Shown here piece after piece: positions 34,686 through 45,475 of a DNA stretch of 64,000 nucleotides. The notes under the pieces were generated by a model. The model was not told the origin of the DNA. It saw nothing but the letters and a program-made list of their open reading frames with translations, and ran no database searches. The number at the start of each line of letters is the position of its first letter. The stretch's first letter is position 1. The stretch spans positions 445,146 through 509,145 of the forward strand of contig JXTB01000201.1 of assembly GCA_002914805.1 (NCBI GenBank). Reading direction: 5' to 3'. The stretch comes from Parasponia andersonii. Its lineage: Eukaryota > Streptophyta > Magnoliopsida > Rosales > Cannabaceae. Made by a program: the position numbers and the translations under genes.

Positions 34686-37357
34686 GTTCATGTTTAGTCC
34701 TATTGGAGCACTAGAATTTGCAGCAGCATCATTTCTGTCCTTTTGCTTTTGTTGCCTTTTTCTTCTCTTGATTGTCTCCTCAGTAGAGTTTTTCTTAAGT
34801 GGACAACCTTTCTTCTTTTGAATAGGAGCCTGCAAAAATTCAACACAGAATTGTCTTTTAGATATATATAAAAACTGAGGAACATACCAAATTGAAATTA
34901 ATATATTCATACCTTTATAAATATTTTATTCTCACAAGTGGACCTGAAATGGCCTTTCTGTCTGCAGTTGGTGCAATGGGTCATTTGACCAGTTTTCTTC
35001 AGTTTGGCTGCACCAGCAGGTGGTTCATCTACTTCTCTTCTCCTTGATTTTTTTTGGTCTTTCTAGTAAATTATATTCAATTGGTGGAGATATTGGATTT
35101 AGGCAATGAGCTATGCATAAGCCCTCTGTCAATAATATAGAACTATCTTTATCAATATCCACTACTATCAACATTATCCCTTTGCAATATCCATTCAAAA
35201 ACAACCATCTAAGCCAATTAAAGGCCTACATCCGAGCTTGAATCCTTCCTTGTGTGTCTTCAAGCATATGTAGACCCTCTCGAATAATCATTTGTCATTA
35301 ACTAACTTTGTCTTCAAAAGGGCTATACTACCAGGGATTGTGTCTAAGATCTGTTTGCAGTAATCCTCCAAAATGGCATACTGCTCCCTAACATACCCCT
35401 CTAGTATAGTAATTGCTTTGCCCTTAGTCCTATAAAATACCTAAGGTGAGACCTCTAAGAATTTGGTGGTTGTAGTCATCTCATAGAAAGTTTTATAAGA
35501 TATAGTATGGTCTACTCATAACTGCTCAAGAAAATGCTTGGCCAACCATGTGTTGTCCACATGCTTGCTATTGAAAACTAGCCCATAATCATGCTCATCC
35601 TTTAAACTATTCACTCTAAATGTCTTGTTGTCATCCCTACTGATATATGCATATAAAACTCAAGGGCATTGTCCTGCTTTGCATTTAACTTTTATCTTTT
35701 CTGAGGTGTTCTGTACAAATATGTACTTTTTGTCTATAGAAATAAAGTACTCCTTGATAGCTATTCTAATAAGGTCTACTAATGCAAACTCCATTCCTAA
35801 ATTGAATTTAAATTCTCATAACTAGTATTGGCATTGAACTACTTGCTCTTCCTGATTGTATCATTACGACCATCACCTTCATTCAAGCTTTGTAGATCAT
35901 GCTCAGATTCAATCCCACTTTACTACCAGCATCATCTTCTTCATATAACTGAGAAACTGATCCTCACTAACTACTTGGATCAGGTTGATGATCCATATTC
36001 CTTTCCCCCTCATCCTGAGTATATTCCTCCTAAACAAATTTAAACTCTTCTTCTCTAGTTACATTTTTAGCCCTTTAGTTCTGATTGTCTTCATTTTCTG
36101 TAAGTTCATTCACTAGATCTTCATTCTCTACAGGTTCATTCACTGGAGCCTTATTCTTTGCACGTTCATTCATTAGAACTTCATACTCTACAGGTTCATT
36201 CTGAGTGTAGTTTTTGCTTCCACTTACTAATAAATCCTCAACAACAACATCATAGTCGTATACATCCTTGAATACTTCCTCATATTGGCATTGTTGTGTG
36301 ATGTCTAGGAAATAAGGTGGGCTTGGTATGTATGGATCAAAGTTGGTAGGAGCATTTGGTGGCTATGGTGAAACATATTCCACTTTATTTGCTAGTTGTA
36401 GGGTGGATTATGATCTTATCTCTGTTGGTGGTTATAGGGAGGATCTATGGGGTTCTTATCTATGCTCATCTATTCATGTGGTACTATCTTCTTGTGTACC
36501 AATTTCTTCTTCAGGTTCAAGGTTAGTATATGAGTGCTGACTTTGGGATTGTGATGTAACCACTTTCAACCCTTGAATGTCTATATTCTCAGCTAGTTTT
36601 TTAATGATGCATTTCTTTAAGGGTTCAGGTCCAGGATGATGTTTAATTGCATCACTGTCTTTCCTCTATTCCAATCCCATAACCTTCTCAGACATTATTT
36701 CCATAACTTTCTTGTCACTTACTAACATTTTTCCATATTTTAATGCCCTATACTTTGGCTTCTACAAAACCCAAATGGCATCGTATAATTCAAATGCAAA
36801 ACCATATTTTCCAAACTGAATTTGCTGAAGTAATCCATGTCACAATTATCAAATAGTGCAACACTCCCTTCTTCGTATATTTTATTCCCATAAGGTGTGA
36901 AGAAATCTCCACCATAGTGTAGTTTGACTGTGACTAATGTAGAAGACTCATTGTCAAATTTAAAAGTAATTATTATCAACTACTAAACACCCACTAAATA
37001 ATAAATTAAGCAATAAAATAAACTCACTAGCTAATAGTAAGCCAGATTCCCATTGACCCACTCTCATCAAAGTAAATGTTGACCCTTATAATAGTAAAAG
37101 AAGAAGTAGTGGTCCCCAAAAAAGACAACAAACAGACTCCACGCACATGGGTTCCAAACCTAAAAACATAGTACCTTTTGTTAACTGTAAAAGCAGGAAA
37201 CTCTTCACTATGTCACTTACAAACCCTAAAAATACAAAAGCCCCAATTTTGAATAATACTCACCCACTCGATTTTCGCATATAAAACTGGAAAAAGGTGC
37301 AATAAGAACCCCATAATCAACTGGAAAATACTTACTAGGTTGATGTCGATGCTCCAT
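34686..37357 (-). pseudogene. mudrA-type MULE transposase, internally deleted
   Basis: Minus strand. A plausible start ATG at 37,357 is followed by a GTAAGT donor. The frame at 36,979-36,740 gives LHYGGDFFTPYGNKIYEEGS and FDNCDMDYFSKF, the PB1-like N-terminal domain of plant MULE transposases. Next comes an acidic linker with NEPVENEDLVNE-type repeats (~36,080-36,220). At 35,825-35,560 is the MuDR domain (EYFISIDKKYIFVQN, CKAGQCPWVLYAY), then NTWLAKHF. At ~35,240 is GFKLGCRPLIGLDGCFLNGY, holding the first DDE aspartate. The frame then jumps to SPPIEYNLLERPKKIK and the CCHC knuckle CTNCRQKGHFRSTC (~34,970). Most of the DDE core and SWIM finger are therefore missing by deletion. The tail at 34,686-34,840 is Lys/Arg-rich. 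Confidence 0.82.
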
Positions 37358-37499
37358 CTTTTCTATAAGAACTCGTCAAGATTTTAGCAATTTGCAATCG
37401 TTAATGATGGATTTTGGACAAAAACTAGTCGAAACAGAGAGAGGGCGGAGAGTGAAGACGATGAATTTCTGGGGTTTTGTTTTAACTTTTTTACTCTTT

Positions 37500-37734
37500 T
37501 TTTTAACGGACTTTTTACTTTAATTTAATTTTCGTATTTTTCTATAATTTTTAAATGACTTTAATGGCCTAAAAACTCAGATATCGACAAGTGTACAATT
37601 ATATGACACTTAACAAAAAAATTTAATAGTTACTACAAAAATTACATGGAAAGTATTATTACCATCAGAAAAAAAGATTAAATACTAAAATGTAAATTAT
37701 GACTAAAAATATATACTTTTGCCGTAATTTTTCC
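37500..37734 (-). repeat. right TIR of MULE
   Basis: Inverse partner of 33,277-33,505. Ends ...CCGTAATTTTTCC directly before AATTAAAAATA. Confidence 0.85.
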
Positions 37735-37891
37735 AATTAAAAATAATGACGATCAAATGCCACATGTGTATGTTGAAAGTTTAGTTATATAGCATTCTCC
37801 TAAAACCTAATATACAAAAATGGCTAAAAAACATATGCTCTGAGCATTTGTATATTATACATGGCCTTGGGTCTTATATATATATATATAT
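37735..37891. other. short spacer with TA tract
   Basis: Holds the MULE target duplication copy (37,735-37,745) and ends in a TA tract (37,876-37,891) into which element B inserted. Confidence 0.8.
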
Positions 37892-38703
37892 TGTGGGACC
37901 CGTTCCTAAATCATACACCACGTGGATGATTAAGTGGCAAAACAGGTCATAAACGGGGCACACCGTCCGACACGTATCCAGAGTGACTAGTTAAAGGCCA
38001 CGTGAGTCGCACGTGGTACCACATAGGCCATTGGGCTGTCCGAGGCTTGGGCCGAGCCCATCCCAGACCCTGGATGGACTCGGCCTAGTCCGATTCTTAC
38101 CTTGACAACTGAGGGTCAGGAGCCATAAAGGTCTTCCACCAGAGTACAATGGGAAGCAACTCACAGCTCTAGACCCAGACAGAGCATTTAAGGCAATCCT
38201 AAGTAGGTGTGCGCATGGGACAAACCGTCCTAACAGAACGGCGATTTGTCAAAATCTCATCCCTGACAGACTCGAGCCATAAGGGACGGCGGAAACTGGG
38301 CTACGACGATGTAGGGAGAATAACGGTAATCTCGGCCCATGATCTCTGGAGTAAGTCCTGGTGAAAAAAGGAACTCCGTCCTGGGATTGAGAACCATGAG
38401 GTTCACAATTTCAAGACTATATATATGAGCTATGCGTCCCCAAAAGAGAAGCATGTATGCATACAAAAAAGAAACATTTAAAAAGATATATTCATAAAAA
38501 GAAAAACTAAATCTTTGCCACCCTGAACCAAAGATAACCAACTAACTTAAGCATTGAAGAGTCTTTGCAGGTGGCCTCCCCCGCCTCTCCGATCTTGCCT
38601 GAAGTCAAAAGCTCTTTGGGATAGTAAGGACACGTGGACAGTTAGAGAATATAATACCGACAGTTCAGAGACACGTGGACAGCTGGTGAAAACCGCTCCA
38701 ACA
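37892..38703 (+). repeat. 5' LTR of element B
   Basis: Starts TGTGGGACCCG and ends CGCTCCAACA. A TATA-like GACTATATATATGAG lies at about 38,415-38,430 and would place transcription start shortly after. Partner of 49,490-50,299. Confidence 0.95.
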
Positions 38704-38705
38704 GT

Positions 38706-38724
38706 TTGGCACCGTCTATGGGAA
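38706..38724 (+). other. primer-binding site (element B)
   Basis: TTGGCACCGTCTATGGGA begins three bases after the LTR end. TGG abutting the LTR fits tRNA priming. tRNA species not assigned. Confidence 0.75.
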
Positions 38725-38799
38725 ACCGTTGAGCGTGAGAAAAAAGAGTAGGAGTTTTACGACCGTGCTCTTCCTGAACAAAAGGCCATACAACGTAGG

Positions 38800-40375
38800 A
38801 TGGCACCTTCAAGAATGACAACCAAAAGCACACATCCTGACGTTGAAGGTAGCTCCTGGGAAGCACAACTGGGTCTGGAACAAAAGCTAGACCAGATGCT
38901 CGCCACCTTGGTAGAAGCAAATCGGAAGGGAGAGATCGCCCACGAGGCCTTCCTGGGTTTAAGAGAAGAAATCGCAGAAGTGCGCAGAGATAACGCCCCT
39001 CGAAGGGCTGCTGACAAGCGAAGCCAAGAGCAAGCGAAGGGAAGATTTTGACGAAGAGGTCCAGCAGGAGTCTGGGGGCCAACCGCCGAGGAAGGTTCCC
39101 GCCCCATCCAGATCGCGGGTGCAGGGTGAGTGACAAAGCCATACGAGACCATCCCGAGCCAGAGCGGCAATAGACAAAAGACACCAAGGACGCCCAGAAG
39201 GTATGCTTCCCAACTGGAAGCAAGAGATGATGGCAGAGCTGAGTAAAAGGCTCGGGGCCCATCACAGCCAGACCCCCGATGATCTAGAAGAGCAAACTGT
39301 GTGAGGGATCAACCAGACGGCCTTCGCTGATTGGATCCAGATGGAGCCCAAGTCGAGAGACTTCACAACTCCGACCTTCAGGCCGTTCGATGGGAGGTTC
39401 GACCCCCTCGATCACATATACCATTTTCAGCAGAAGATGGCCTTGGAAACCAAGGACAAGGCTATGACCTTCAAAGTCTTCTCCACAATCCTGGCAGGAC
39501 CGGCCTTATTATGGTTTAGACAGCTCCCAGAGAAATCCATAAATGGGTTCGAAGATTTCTGCAAACTTTTCTTAAAGTAGTATGCAGGTGCTAGGAGGCA
39601 GCAGAAATCCATGCGAGATCTTAACCGGTTGGAACAAACCGCGAACGAATCTCCAAGAGAGTACCTGCCGCACTTCCTAGAATTGATGTCCCTAGTGCAC
39701 AACGCCGACTCAGTCCAAGCCGCAGGATCGTTCATCAGGAGCCTGCAGCCAGGATCGATGCTGTCAGACCATCTGCTTCTGAACCTTCTGTATGATATGG
39801 CAGATGTCCAAGAAAAGTCAGAAGGGGTATTAAGGTTGCTGGAAAACCGCCAGAAAGTGCCCAAGGCCTCCACCGCGATAACAACGGCACCGGTGCAAAC
39901 CCCGGCCCCGCACGGGGTAAAGAGGCCTACGCCAGACCAAGGGCCGACTCTGAAACGGGAAGCCCCCATCCAAGGCGGTCAAGAAGGCAGCAAGAGGAGG
40001 AAGGTGTCTCGTGACCCACTGCCGAAATACAAGCTTAACACGCCGATCGACGGGATCTACCTCCAAAATAGGGACAAGGGCATTTTTAAAGACCCGCCCA
40101 AGTCCAGCGTTCCTGAGCACATGAAAAATAGGAATAGGTACTGCCAATTTCACAGGGATCACGGGCACGACACAATCAACTGCCACAACCTTTATGCGCA
40201 GGTTATGATGGCGATCTATGCCGGCAAGTTGAGACAGTACATGAAGGCTGGCGGAACCCAGCAACAGGAAGATGCCACCAGGCCCGAAAAAGGCAAGCAA
40301 ACCCAGGCCTCCGGATCAGGAGAGCAGGCTTTGAGGATAGTGCCGACCATCGTGGGTAGACCAGAGCCGACCTAG
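38800..40375 (+). pseudogene. gag (element B)
   Basis: Structural protein. It starts at ATG 38,800 (MAPSRMTTKSTHPD) with a predicted coiled coil (LEQKLDQMLATLVEANRKGE). The frame breaks near 39,050 and resumes at ~39,340 with FRPFDGRFDPLDHIYHFQQK, then AGPALLWFRQLPEKSINGFE, the retrotransposon gag domain. A TAG at 39,578 precedes 39,611-40,375, which carries the rest of the domain (ANESPREYLPHFLELM), a basic region and the C-terminal knuckle YCQFHRDHGHDTINCHNL. Three or more lesions; inactive. Confidence 0.85.
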
Positions 40376-40516
40376 GGTTAGGAGGAGAAGGAAAAATGCC
40401 TCAAAAAGACCAAAGAAAGGGCGAAGCACCTGAAGGGGATGGGCCATTCCGTCAACCATTTGATAGTGGGAGAAAGCTGTGCCTCTGCTGCCCCCATCGC
40501 CTTCACCCAATAAGAT

Positions 40517-41197
40517 TTGACCACGGTGCACCTGCCTCACGACGACCCTTTGGTTATTAAGCTACAGATTGATTTTGTATTGGTCGAAAGGGTCCTGATC
40601 GACGGAGGGAGCAGCGTTGTTATCCTATTCCTCAACACGTTTGAGAGCATGGGCCTAAATCGAAATACGTTCAGACCAACCTGTCAGCAGCTGTTCGCTT
40701 TCGACAGTACCAAGGTCAGCCCCTTAGGCGTCATAACCCTAAAGGTCGAAAGGGTCCTGATCGACGGAGGGAGCAACGTTGTTATCCTATTCCTCAACAC
40801 GTTTGAGAGCATGGGCCTAAATCGAAATGTGTTCAGACCAACCTGTCAACTGCTGTTCGTTTTCGACAGTACCAAGGTCAGCCCCTTAGGCGTCGTGACC
40901 CTGAAGGTCTGCGCTGCGGAGAGATGCTTGGATGTGGACTTCGTCGTCATCGACTGCCAGTCCTCCTTCAACGTTATCATGGGGAGAGGATGGATCCACG
41001 CCATGCATGGGGTTGCCTCTACCCTCCATCAGGTCTTAAGATGTCAATCAAGGGATGGTACCTATACGATAGACATCAAGGGATACCAGGCCTCTGCCAG
41101 GAAATGTTTTTCAACCGCCCTGTGGGGAGCTGATGCGACGCAAGTGCTTCGGCCAGGGACAGGTAGCAATCAAAGAACAGCCTGCCAGCATACATGA
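40517..41197 (+). CDS. aspartic protease with duplicated active-site segment (element B)
   Basis: An open 226-codon frame. It begins TTVHLPHDDPLVIK, the usual lead-in, then VERVLIDGGSSVVILFLNTF, then a second VERVLIDGGSNVVILFLNTF 54 residues later, and finally VVIDCQSSFNVIMGRGWIHA, the second conserved protease motif. Retroelement proteases form a homodimer, each chain giving one D-[TS/G]-G loop; here one chain has two such loops. The duplication is exact in length (162 bp) and keeps the frame. Downstream the frame leaves the pol frame near 41,100. Function is doubtful in a broken element. Confidence 0.82.
   Translation: MTTVHLPHDDPLVIKLQIDFVLVERVLIDGGSSVVILFLNTFESMGLNRNTFRPTCQQLFAFDSTKVSPLGVITLKVERVLIDGGSNVVILFLNTFESMGLNRNVFRPTCQLLFVFDSTKVSPLGVVTLKVCAAERCLDVDFVVIDCQSSFNVIMGRGWIHAMHGVASTLHQVLRCQSRDGTYTIDIKGYQASARKCFSTALWGADATQVLRPGTGSNQRTACQHT
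40582..40905 (+). repeat. 162-bp in-frame tandem duplication in protease
   Basis: Units 40,582-40,743 and 40,744-40,905, both starting GGTCGAAAGGGTCCTGATCG. The active-site Asp codons are at 40,601-40,603 and 40,763-40,765. The four bases GGTC recur right after unit 2, so short homology may have mediated it. The units differ at a handful of bases. Confidence 0.93.
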
Positions 41198-41217
41198 AGG
41201 GGTTCGAAGAGGAGTCC

Positions 41218-42640
41218 GATGGACCAAAATCCACGATTAAGGAGCTGGTGGCAGTCCCTTTAAAAGAATCAGAACCAGTAAAGGTAGTCTTAATCAGGGC
41301 ACTGCTGCCCGAGGAGGAAAAGAACGAGATGTTGGAGTTTCTGAGGTAAAACGAAGATGTTTTCGCGTGGTCCCACAACGACATGCCCAGGATAGACCCC
41401 GCGCACGCCTGCCACTTGCTGAACATAGACCACAATTTCCCCTCGGTCAGGCAGAGACCCCGAAGGTTCACGCCAGAGAAAAACAGGGCGATTAATAAGG
41501 AGGTAAAGACGAAACTAGAGAAAAGCCTGATCATGGAATGCGTATACCCATGCTGGGTCTCCAACCCAGTGGTGGTGAAGAAGAAAAACGGTGACGACCG
41601 CACTTGCATAGACTTCACCAACCTGAACAAGGCCTGTCCGAAGGATAGCTTCCTCCTACCAAGGATCGACCAAATGGTAGATACAATGGCGGGATTCGAT
41701 AGGATGAGCTTCTTGGATGCCTACTCTGGATACAACTAGATTCTCCTATACGAGGAAGACCAGATCCACACGATATTTATTACGAAACGAGGTCTGTATT
41801 GTTATAGACACATGCCATTTGGTCTGAATAACGCGGGGCAACCTTCCAGAGGCTCATGAACAAGATGTTCACTGGGCTGCTAGGAAAGACTATGGAAGTC
41901 TAAATTGATGACATGGTCATAAAGAGCAGAGACGCGTCAGACCATCTGAGACATCTAGACGAATGCTTCCAGATTTTGAGGCAATATCGGATGCGTCTGA
42001 ACCCCAAGAAATACACGTTCGGGGTGTCCTCAGGCCAGTTCCTGGGGCACATCGTGAGCAGAAGGGGTATTGAGGCCAACCTGATCTAGTTGTCCTAAAT
42101 TGCAGACATGCAGAGACCCTCGACTCTTCAAAAGGTCCAGTGCCTAGCCGGGAAAATAGCCGCTCTCAACCGGTTCATCTCCAAGATGTCTAACCAATGC
42201 AAACCTTTCTTCCAGTGCCTAAAGCGAACCTCCACTGTCGCCTAGAGGGAAGAGCAGGACAAGGCACTGACGGATCTCAAGCTATACTTAAGTCATCCGC
42301 CTATCCTGGCTTCCCCAGCAGAGGGGGAATGCCTATTCGCTTATTTAGCAGTATCCGAAGTAGCAATCAGTGCTGTACTATTCGTCGAGGAAGACAGCAA
42401 GCAGAAGCCGGTATTTTATACAAGCCGCATGCTCCTGGAAGTCGAGACACGATATAGTATGGCAGAGAAACTGGTCCTTGCTCTGGTCAATGCTAAGAAG
42501 AGACTCAGGCAATACTTTGAGGCGCACTCGGTCACAGCGTATACAGATTTCCCCATCCGGCAAATCTTGGCCAAGCCGAACCTATCGGGATGACTAACCA
42601 AGTGGGCCATCGAACTAGGAATATATGACATCGAGTATCG
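41218..42640 (+). pseudogene. reverse transcriptase (element B)
   Basis: The open block 41,383-41,739 covers the RT fingers (IMECVYPCWVSNPVVVKKKN, CIDFTNLNKACPKDSF, FLDAYSGYN) and ends in a TAG replacing Gln. The next part gives GLYCYRHMPFGLNNAG, a one-base frame change at ~41,836, then FQRLMNKMFTG. The catalytic box should be YIDD, but its Tyr codon is TAA at 41,901-41,903, followed by IDDMVIKS. Further stops occur at ~42,088, 42,243 and 42,592. The connection region continues to AYTDFPIRQILAKPNLSG. Confidence 0.9.
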
Positions 42641-42647
42641 GCCTCGA

Positions 42648-43295
42648 GTGGCGAAGAAAGGGCAAGTCATGACAGATTTCCTAGCAGAGATCAGATCCTT
42701 GGGCGAGCTGCACGACCCGCTCCAGACGTCTAAGCCTCGCCCCTCTTCAGCCTTGACCCTCTATACCGACGGATCCATGAATACCTCGGGGTCAACTATC
42801 GGGATAGTCCTGCAGACCCTAATAGGACTTAGAGTAGAGAAAGCTTTGAGGCTCAGTTTCCAGGCAACGAAAAACGAGGCGGAGTATGAGGCACTACTAC
42901 AAGGCCTTGAACTGGCTCTGCACTTCATAGTAGAGAGCATCGTAGCAAAGACCGACTCGCAGTTGATCGCGGGTCAGGTCATGGGAGACTTCAAAGTAAA
43001 AGAGCCAAGACTACACAGGTACTTCTCCAAGGTAATAGGGGCAAAATCCCGCTTTAGCGGTTTCAATATCGAACAGATTCCCAGGGAGATGAACCAGAAA
43101 GCCGATGAGCTAGCTAAGAGCACGTCGATCGGGGGAACGACCGGACATATGGAGATTCTCCTAGAGGGCGAGAGCATAAGGGACCCTTCGAAGACCCCCA
43201 CATGTCATGTATTTGCAACCGGCTCCGCAGACGAGGGGTGGATGAAACCTATCACCCAGTATTTGGTGTTGGGAAATCTACCCGCGGACCCCTGA
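42648..43295 (+). CDS. RNase H domain (element B)
   Basis: Open 215-codon frame. The acidic residues sit in LYTDGSMNTSGS, KNEAEYEALLQGLELAL, AKTDSQLIAGQ and MNQKADELAKS, in the order and spacing of RNase H1-type domains of plant gypsy pol. The end WMKPITQYLVLGNLPADP is the usual bridge to integrase. It is the best preserved pol piece of this element but no longer attached to an intact RT. Confidence 0.85.
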   Translation: MAKKGQVMTDFLAEIRSLGELHDPLQTSKPRPSSALTLYTDGSMNTSGSTIGIVLQTLIGLRVEKALRLSFQATKNEAEYEALLQGLELALHFIVESIVAKTDSQLIAGQVMGDFKVKEPRLHRYFSKVIGAKSRFSGFNIEQIPREMNQKADELAKSTSIGGTTGHMEILLEGESIRDPSKTPTCHVFATGSADEGWMKPITQYLVLGNLPADP

Positions 43296-44450
43296 GAAGC
43301 GAGGTCAATCAGACTGAAGGCTGCCAGATACTCTATAGTGGGGGAGCAACTGTATAGGAGATCGACAATGGGACCGATGCTACAGTGTGTAGGTCTCATC
43401 AAAGCGCAGAAACTGATGGAGGAAATCCACGAGGGAGTATGCGACAACTACTCTGGTAGACGTAGCCTCGCCCACAAGGCTCTGACGACTGGATACTTCT
43501 GGCCATACATGATGACCGAGGCGGTCCGATTTGTCCAGAAATGCAATAAGTGCCAAAGGTTCGCCCCCATAAAATGCCAACCAGCGGAAGAACTCCATTC
43601 GAACATAACTCTTTGGCCGTTTGTGAAATAGGGCCTGGACATTGTCAGAGAGCTCCCCAGAAGTCCAAGGGGAAGAAGGTACGTCTTACTGGCCATGGAT
43701 TATTTCACCAAATGGGTAGAAGTTGAAGCCTATGCGACCGTTAATAAGGCAGACATGATTAACTTCATTTGGAAAGACATAATATGTCGATACGGGATTC
43801 CGAAAGAGATACACGTTGATCATGGCACATAGTTTCAGAATGCTAAGCTCAAGGAACTATGTGAGCTGTATGATATAAGGCTCAGTTTCTCATCCGTGAA
43901 CTACTCTCAGGGAAACGGACAACCAGAGGCTACGAACAAGGCCATTTTCAGTAACATCAAAAAGAACTTATAGGAGGCTAAAGGCAGGTGGTTAGAAGAG
44001 CTATCGGCTGTTGTATGGGCCCATCAAACCACATAGCAGAGTTCGACGGGAAGAACATCATTCGCCATGGTCTACGGGTCGGAGGCTGTGATCCCGACCG
44101 AGATTGGCCTCCCGACCCTTCGCTCCGAAGTGGTAAAGGATGCCCCATTGAGCGAACAATAGCTAAGCCACAACACAGTCCTCCTGGAAGAAATAAGAAA
44201 CGTGGCCCAAGTCTACCTGGCCTCATATCACCAGCAGACCAGGTCCTATTACGCAAAGAAGGTTAGTGCTCGTCGATTTAACGCCGGGGATTGGGTCTTG
44301 AAGGTCAGAATAGGGAATTCCTCGAAGCTATACTCCAGTTGGATTGGACCCTATGAGGTGATCAAAGCACTTGACAATGGCGCATATGTCCTGAAAGAAC
44401 TCAAGACCGGGAGGAGCCTACCAACACGTGGAATGCTCAACACTTGAAAA
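43296..44450 (+). pseudogene. integrase (element B)
   Basis: Would join element cDNA to the genome. The zinc finger at 43,400-43,560 is EEIHEGVCDNYSGRR, GYFWPYM, CNKCQRFA. TAG at 43,629 replaces Trp before GLDIV. The core has LAMDYFTKWVEVEAY, a HVDHGT segment with the second Asp, then GNGQPEATNKAIFSNIK with the catalytic Glu; stops at ~43,831 and 43,971 break it. After a frame change near 44,045 come VYGSEAVIPTEIGLPTLRSE and the C-terminal part GDWVLKVRIGN...SSWIGPYEVIKAL. Confidence 0.87.
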
Positions 44451-44640
44451 AGTATCACGTGTAAGATGCTTGTAAATTTTGTAAGACTTGTGTAAATGCT
44501 TATTTTGTCAAAAAGCTTAATTCCAAAGCAGGTCAAGTTTTCTGCCACATGGATTTATCCTTTAGATTACTATGGAAAAGGGGTCTGCCCATAGTGGCAG
44601 ACCCCACGCACTATTCACACAATCAAGAATCGTACTATGG

Positions 44641-45060
44641 GGATCACGTCGCTTGCCAACGACCCAAGAAAACGTACGAAGAGGAAAGAGCTATGCAGCC
44701 AAAAACTTGCCAACAGACCTCAAAAACGATCATACTGAGGGGATCACGTCGCTTGCCGACGACCCAAGAAAACGTATGAAGAGGAAAGAGCTGTGCAACC
44801 AAACATTGCCAGCAGACCTCAAAAACGATCGTACTATGGGGATCACGTTGCTTGCCGACGACCCAAGAAAATGTACGAAGAGAAAAGAGCTACGCAACCA
44901 AAAACTTGCCAGTAGACCTCAAAAATGATCGTACAGAGGGGATCACGTCGCTTGCCGATGACCCAAGAAAACGTACGAAGAAGAAAGAGCTGTGCAACCA
45001 AAAACTTGCCAACAGACCTCGAAAACGATCGTACTATGGGAATCACATCGTGTAATAAAA
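44641..45060 (+). repeat. ~100-bp tandem array in element B 3' spacer
   Basis: Unit starts at 44,641, 44,741, 44,840, 44,940 and ~45,040, each GGATCACGTCGCTTGCCGAC or near it, then GACCCAAGAAAACGTACGAA and TTGCCAACAGACCTC. Four full copies plus a decayed one. Confidence 0.93.
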
Positions 45061-45119
45061 GGATTGCCGATGGCCCGAGAAAATGTACGAAGAAGAAAGA
45101 GTCGCGCGGCGAAAGCTTA

Positions 45120-45475
45120 CGACTTGCCCTCAAAGGAAAGCAGGGATATGGTCTACCCGTTGCAAATAGACCCTCCCCAAGGAGCTTCTTAGCTATGTGA
45201 AAAGCTAAAGGAAAGCAGGGACAGGATCTACCCGTCAAAAGCAGACACCTCCAGAGAGCGTTTTAGCTGTGTGCAAGACAAAGGAATGCGGGGACAAGGT
45301 CTACCCATTGAAAGCAGACCCCCCCAGAGAGCGTTTTTACCATGTGCGAGACAAAGGAAAGTGGGGTCAGGATCTACCTGTTGGAAGCAGACCCTACCAA
45401 GAGAACGGTTTAATTACGTATGAACTAAGAATGAACGGAGTTAGAGCCTACCCATTGGAAGTAGTCCAGTACAAG
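45120..45475 (+). repeat. ~74-bp tandem array in element B 3' spacer
   Basis: Units contain AAAGGAAAGCAGGGACAGGA, TCTACCCGTTG, AAGCAGACCC and CCAGAGAGCGTTTT. AAAGGAA(A/T)G words fall at ~45,207, 45,281 and 45,354, giving a period near 74 bp. Four diverged units. Confidence 0.85.

Larger units (their letters stand above)
33277..37734. mobile_element. MuDR-like MULE with two convergent genes (deleted)
   Basis: Seen: inverted termini of ~230 bp (33,277-33,505; 37,500-37,734) starting GAAAATTGTGGTAAAAATAT on the left and GGAAAAATTACGGCAAAAGT on the reversed right. Both sides carry an identical 11-bp direct repeat AATTAAAAATA (33,266-33,276 and 37,735-37,745). TIRs of this length, a 9-11-bp duplication and a mudrA-type transposase fragment with C-terminal zinc knuckle identify the Mutator superfamily. 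The transposase runs inward from the right TIR on the minus strand, and a GRF zinc-finger gene runs inward from the left TIR on the plus strand, the same convergent layout as mudrA/mudrB in maize MuDR. Confidence 0.88.

Noticed and set aside
35625-36540. Plus-strand ORFs of 66-71 codons in the MULE
   Set aside because: They are opposite the MuDR-type transposase domain and have no motif of their own.
38642-39265. 207-codon minus-strand ORF
   Set aside because: It lies over the LTR end and gag of element B, has no recognisable domain, and is antisense to a clear gag frame.
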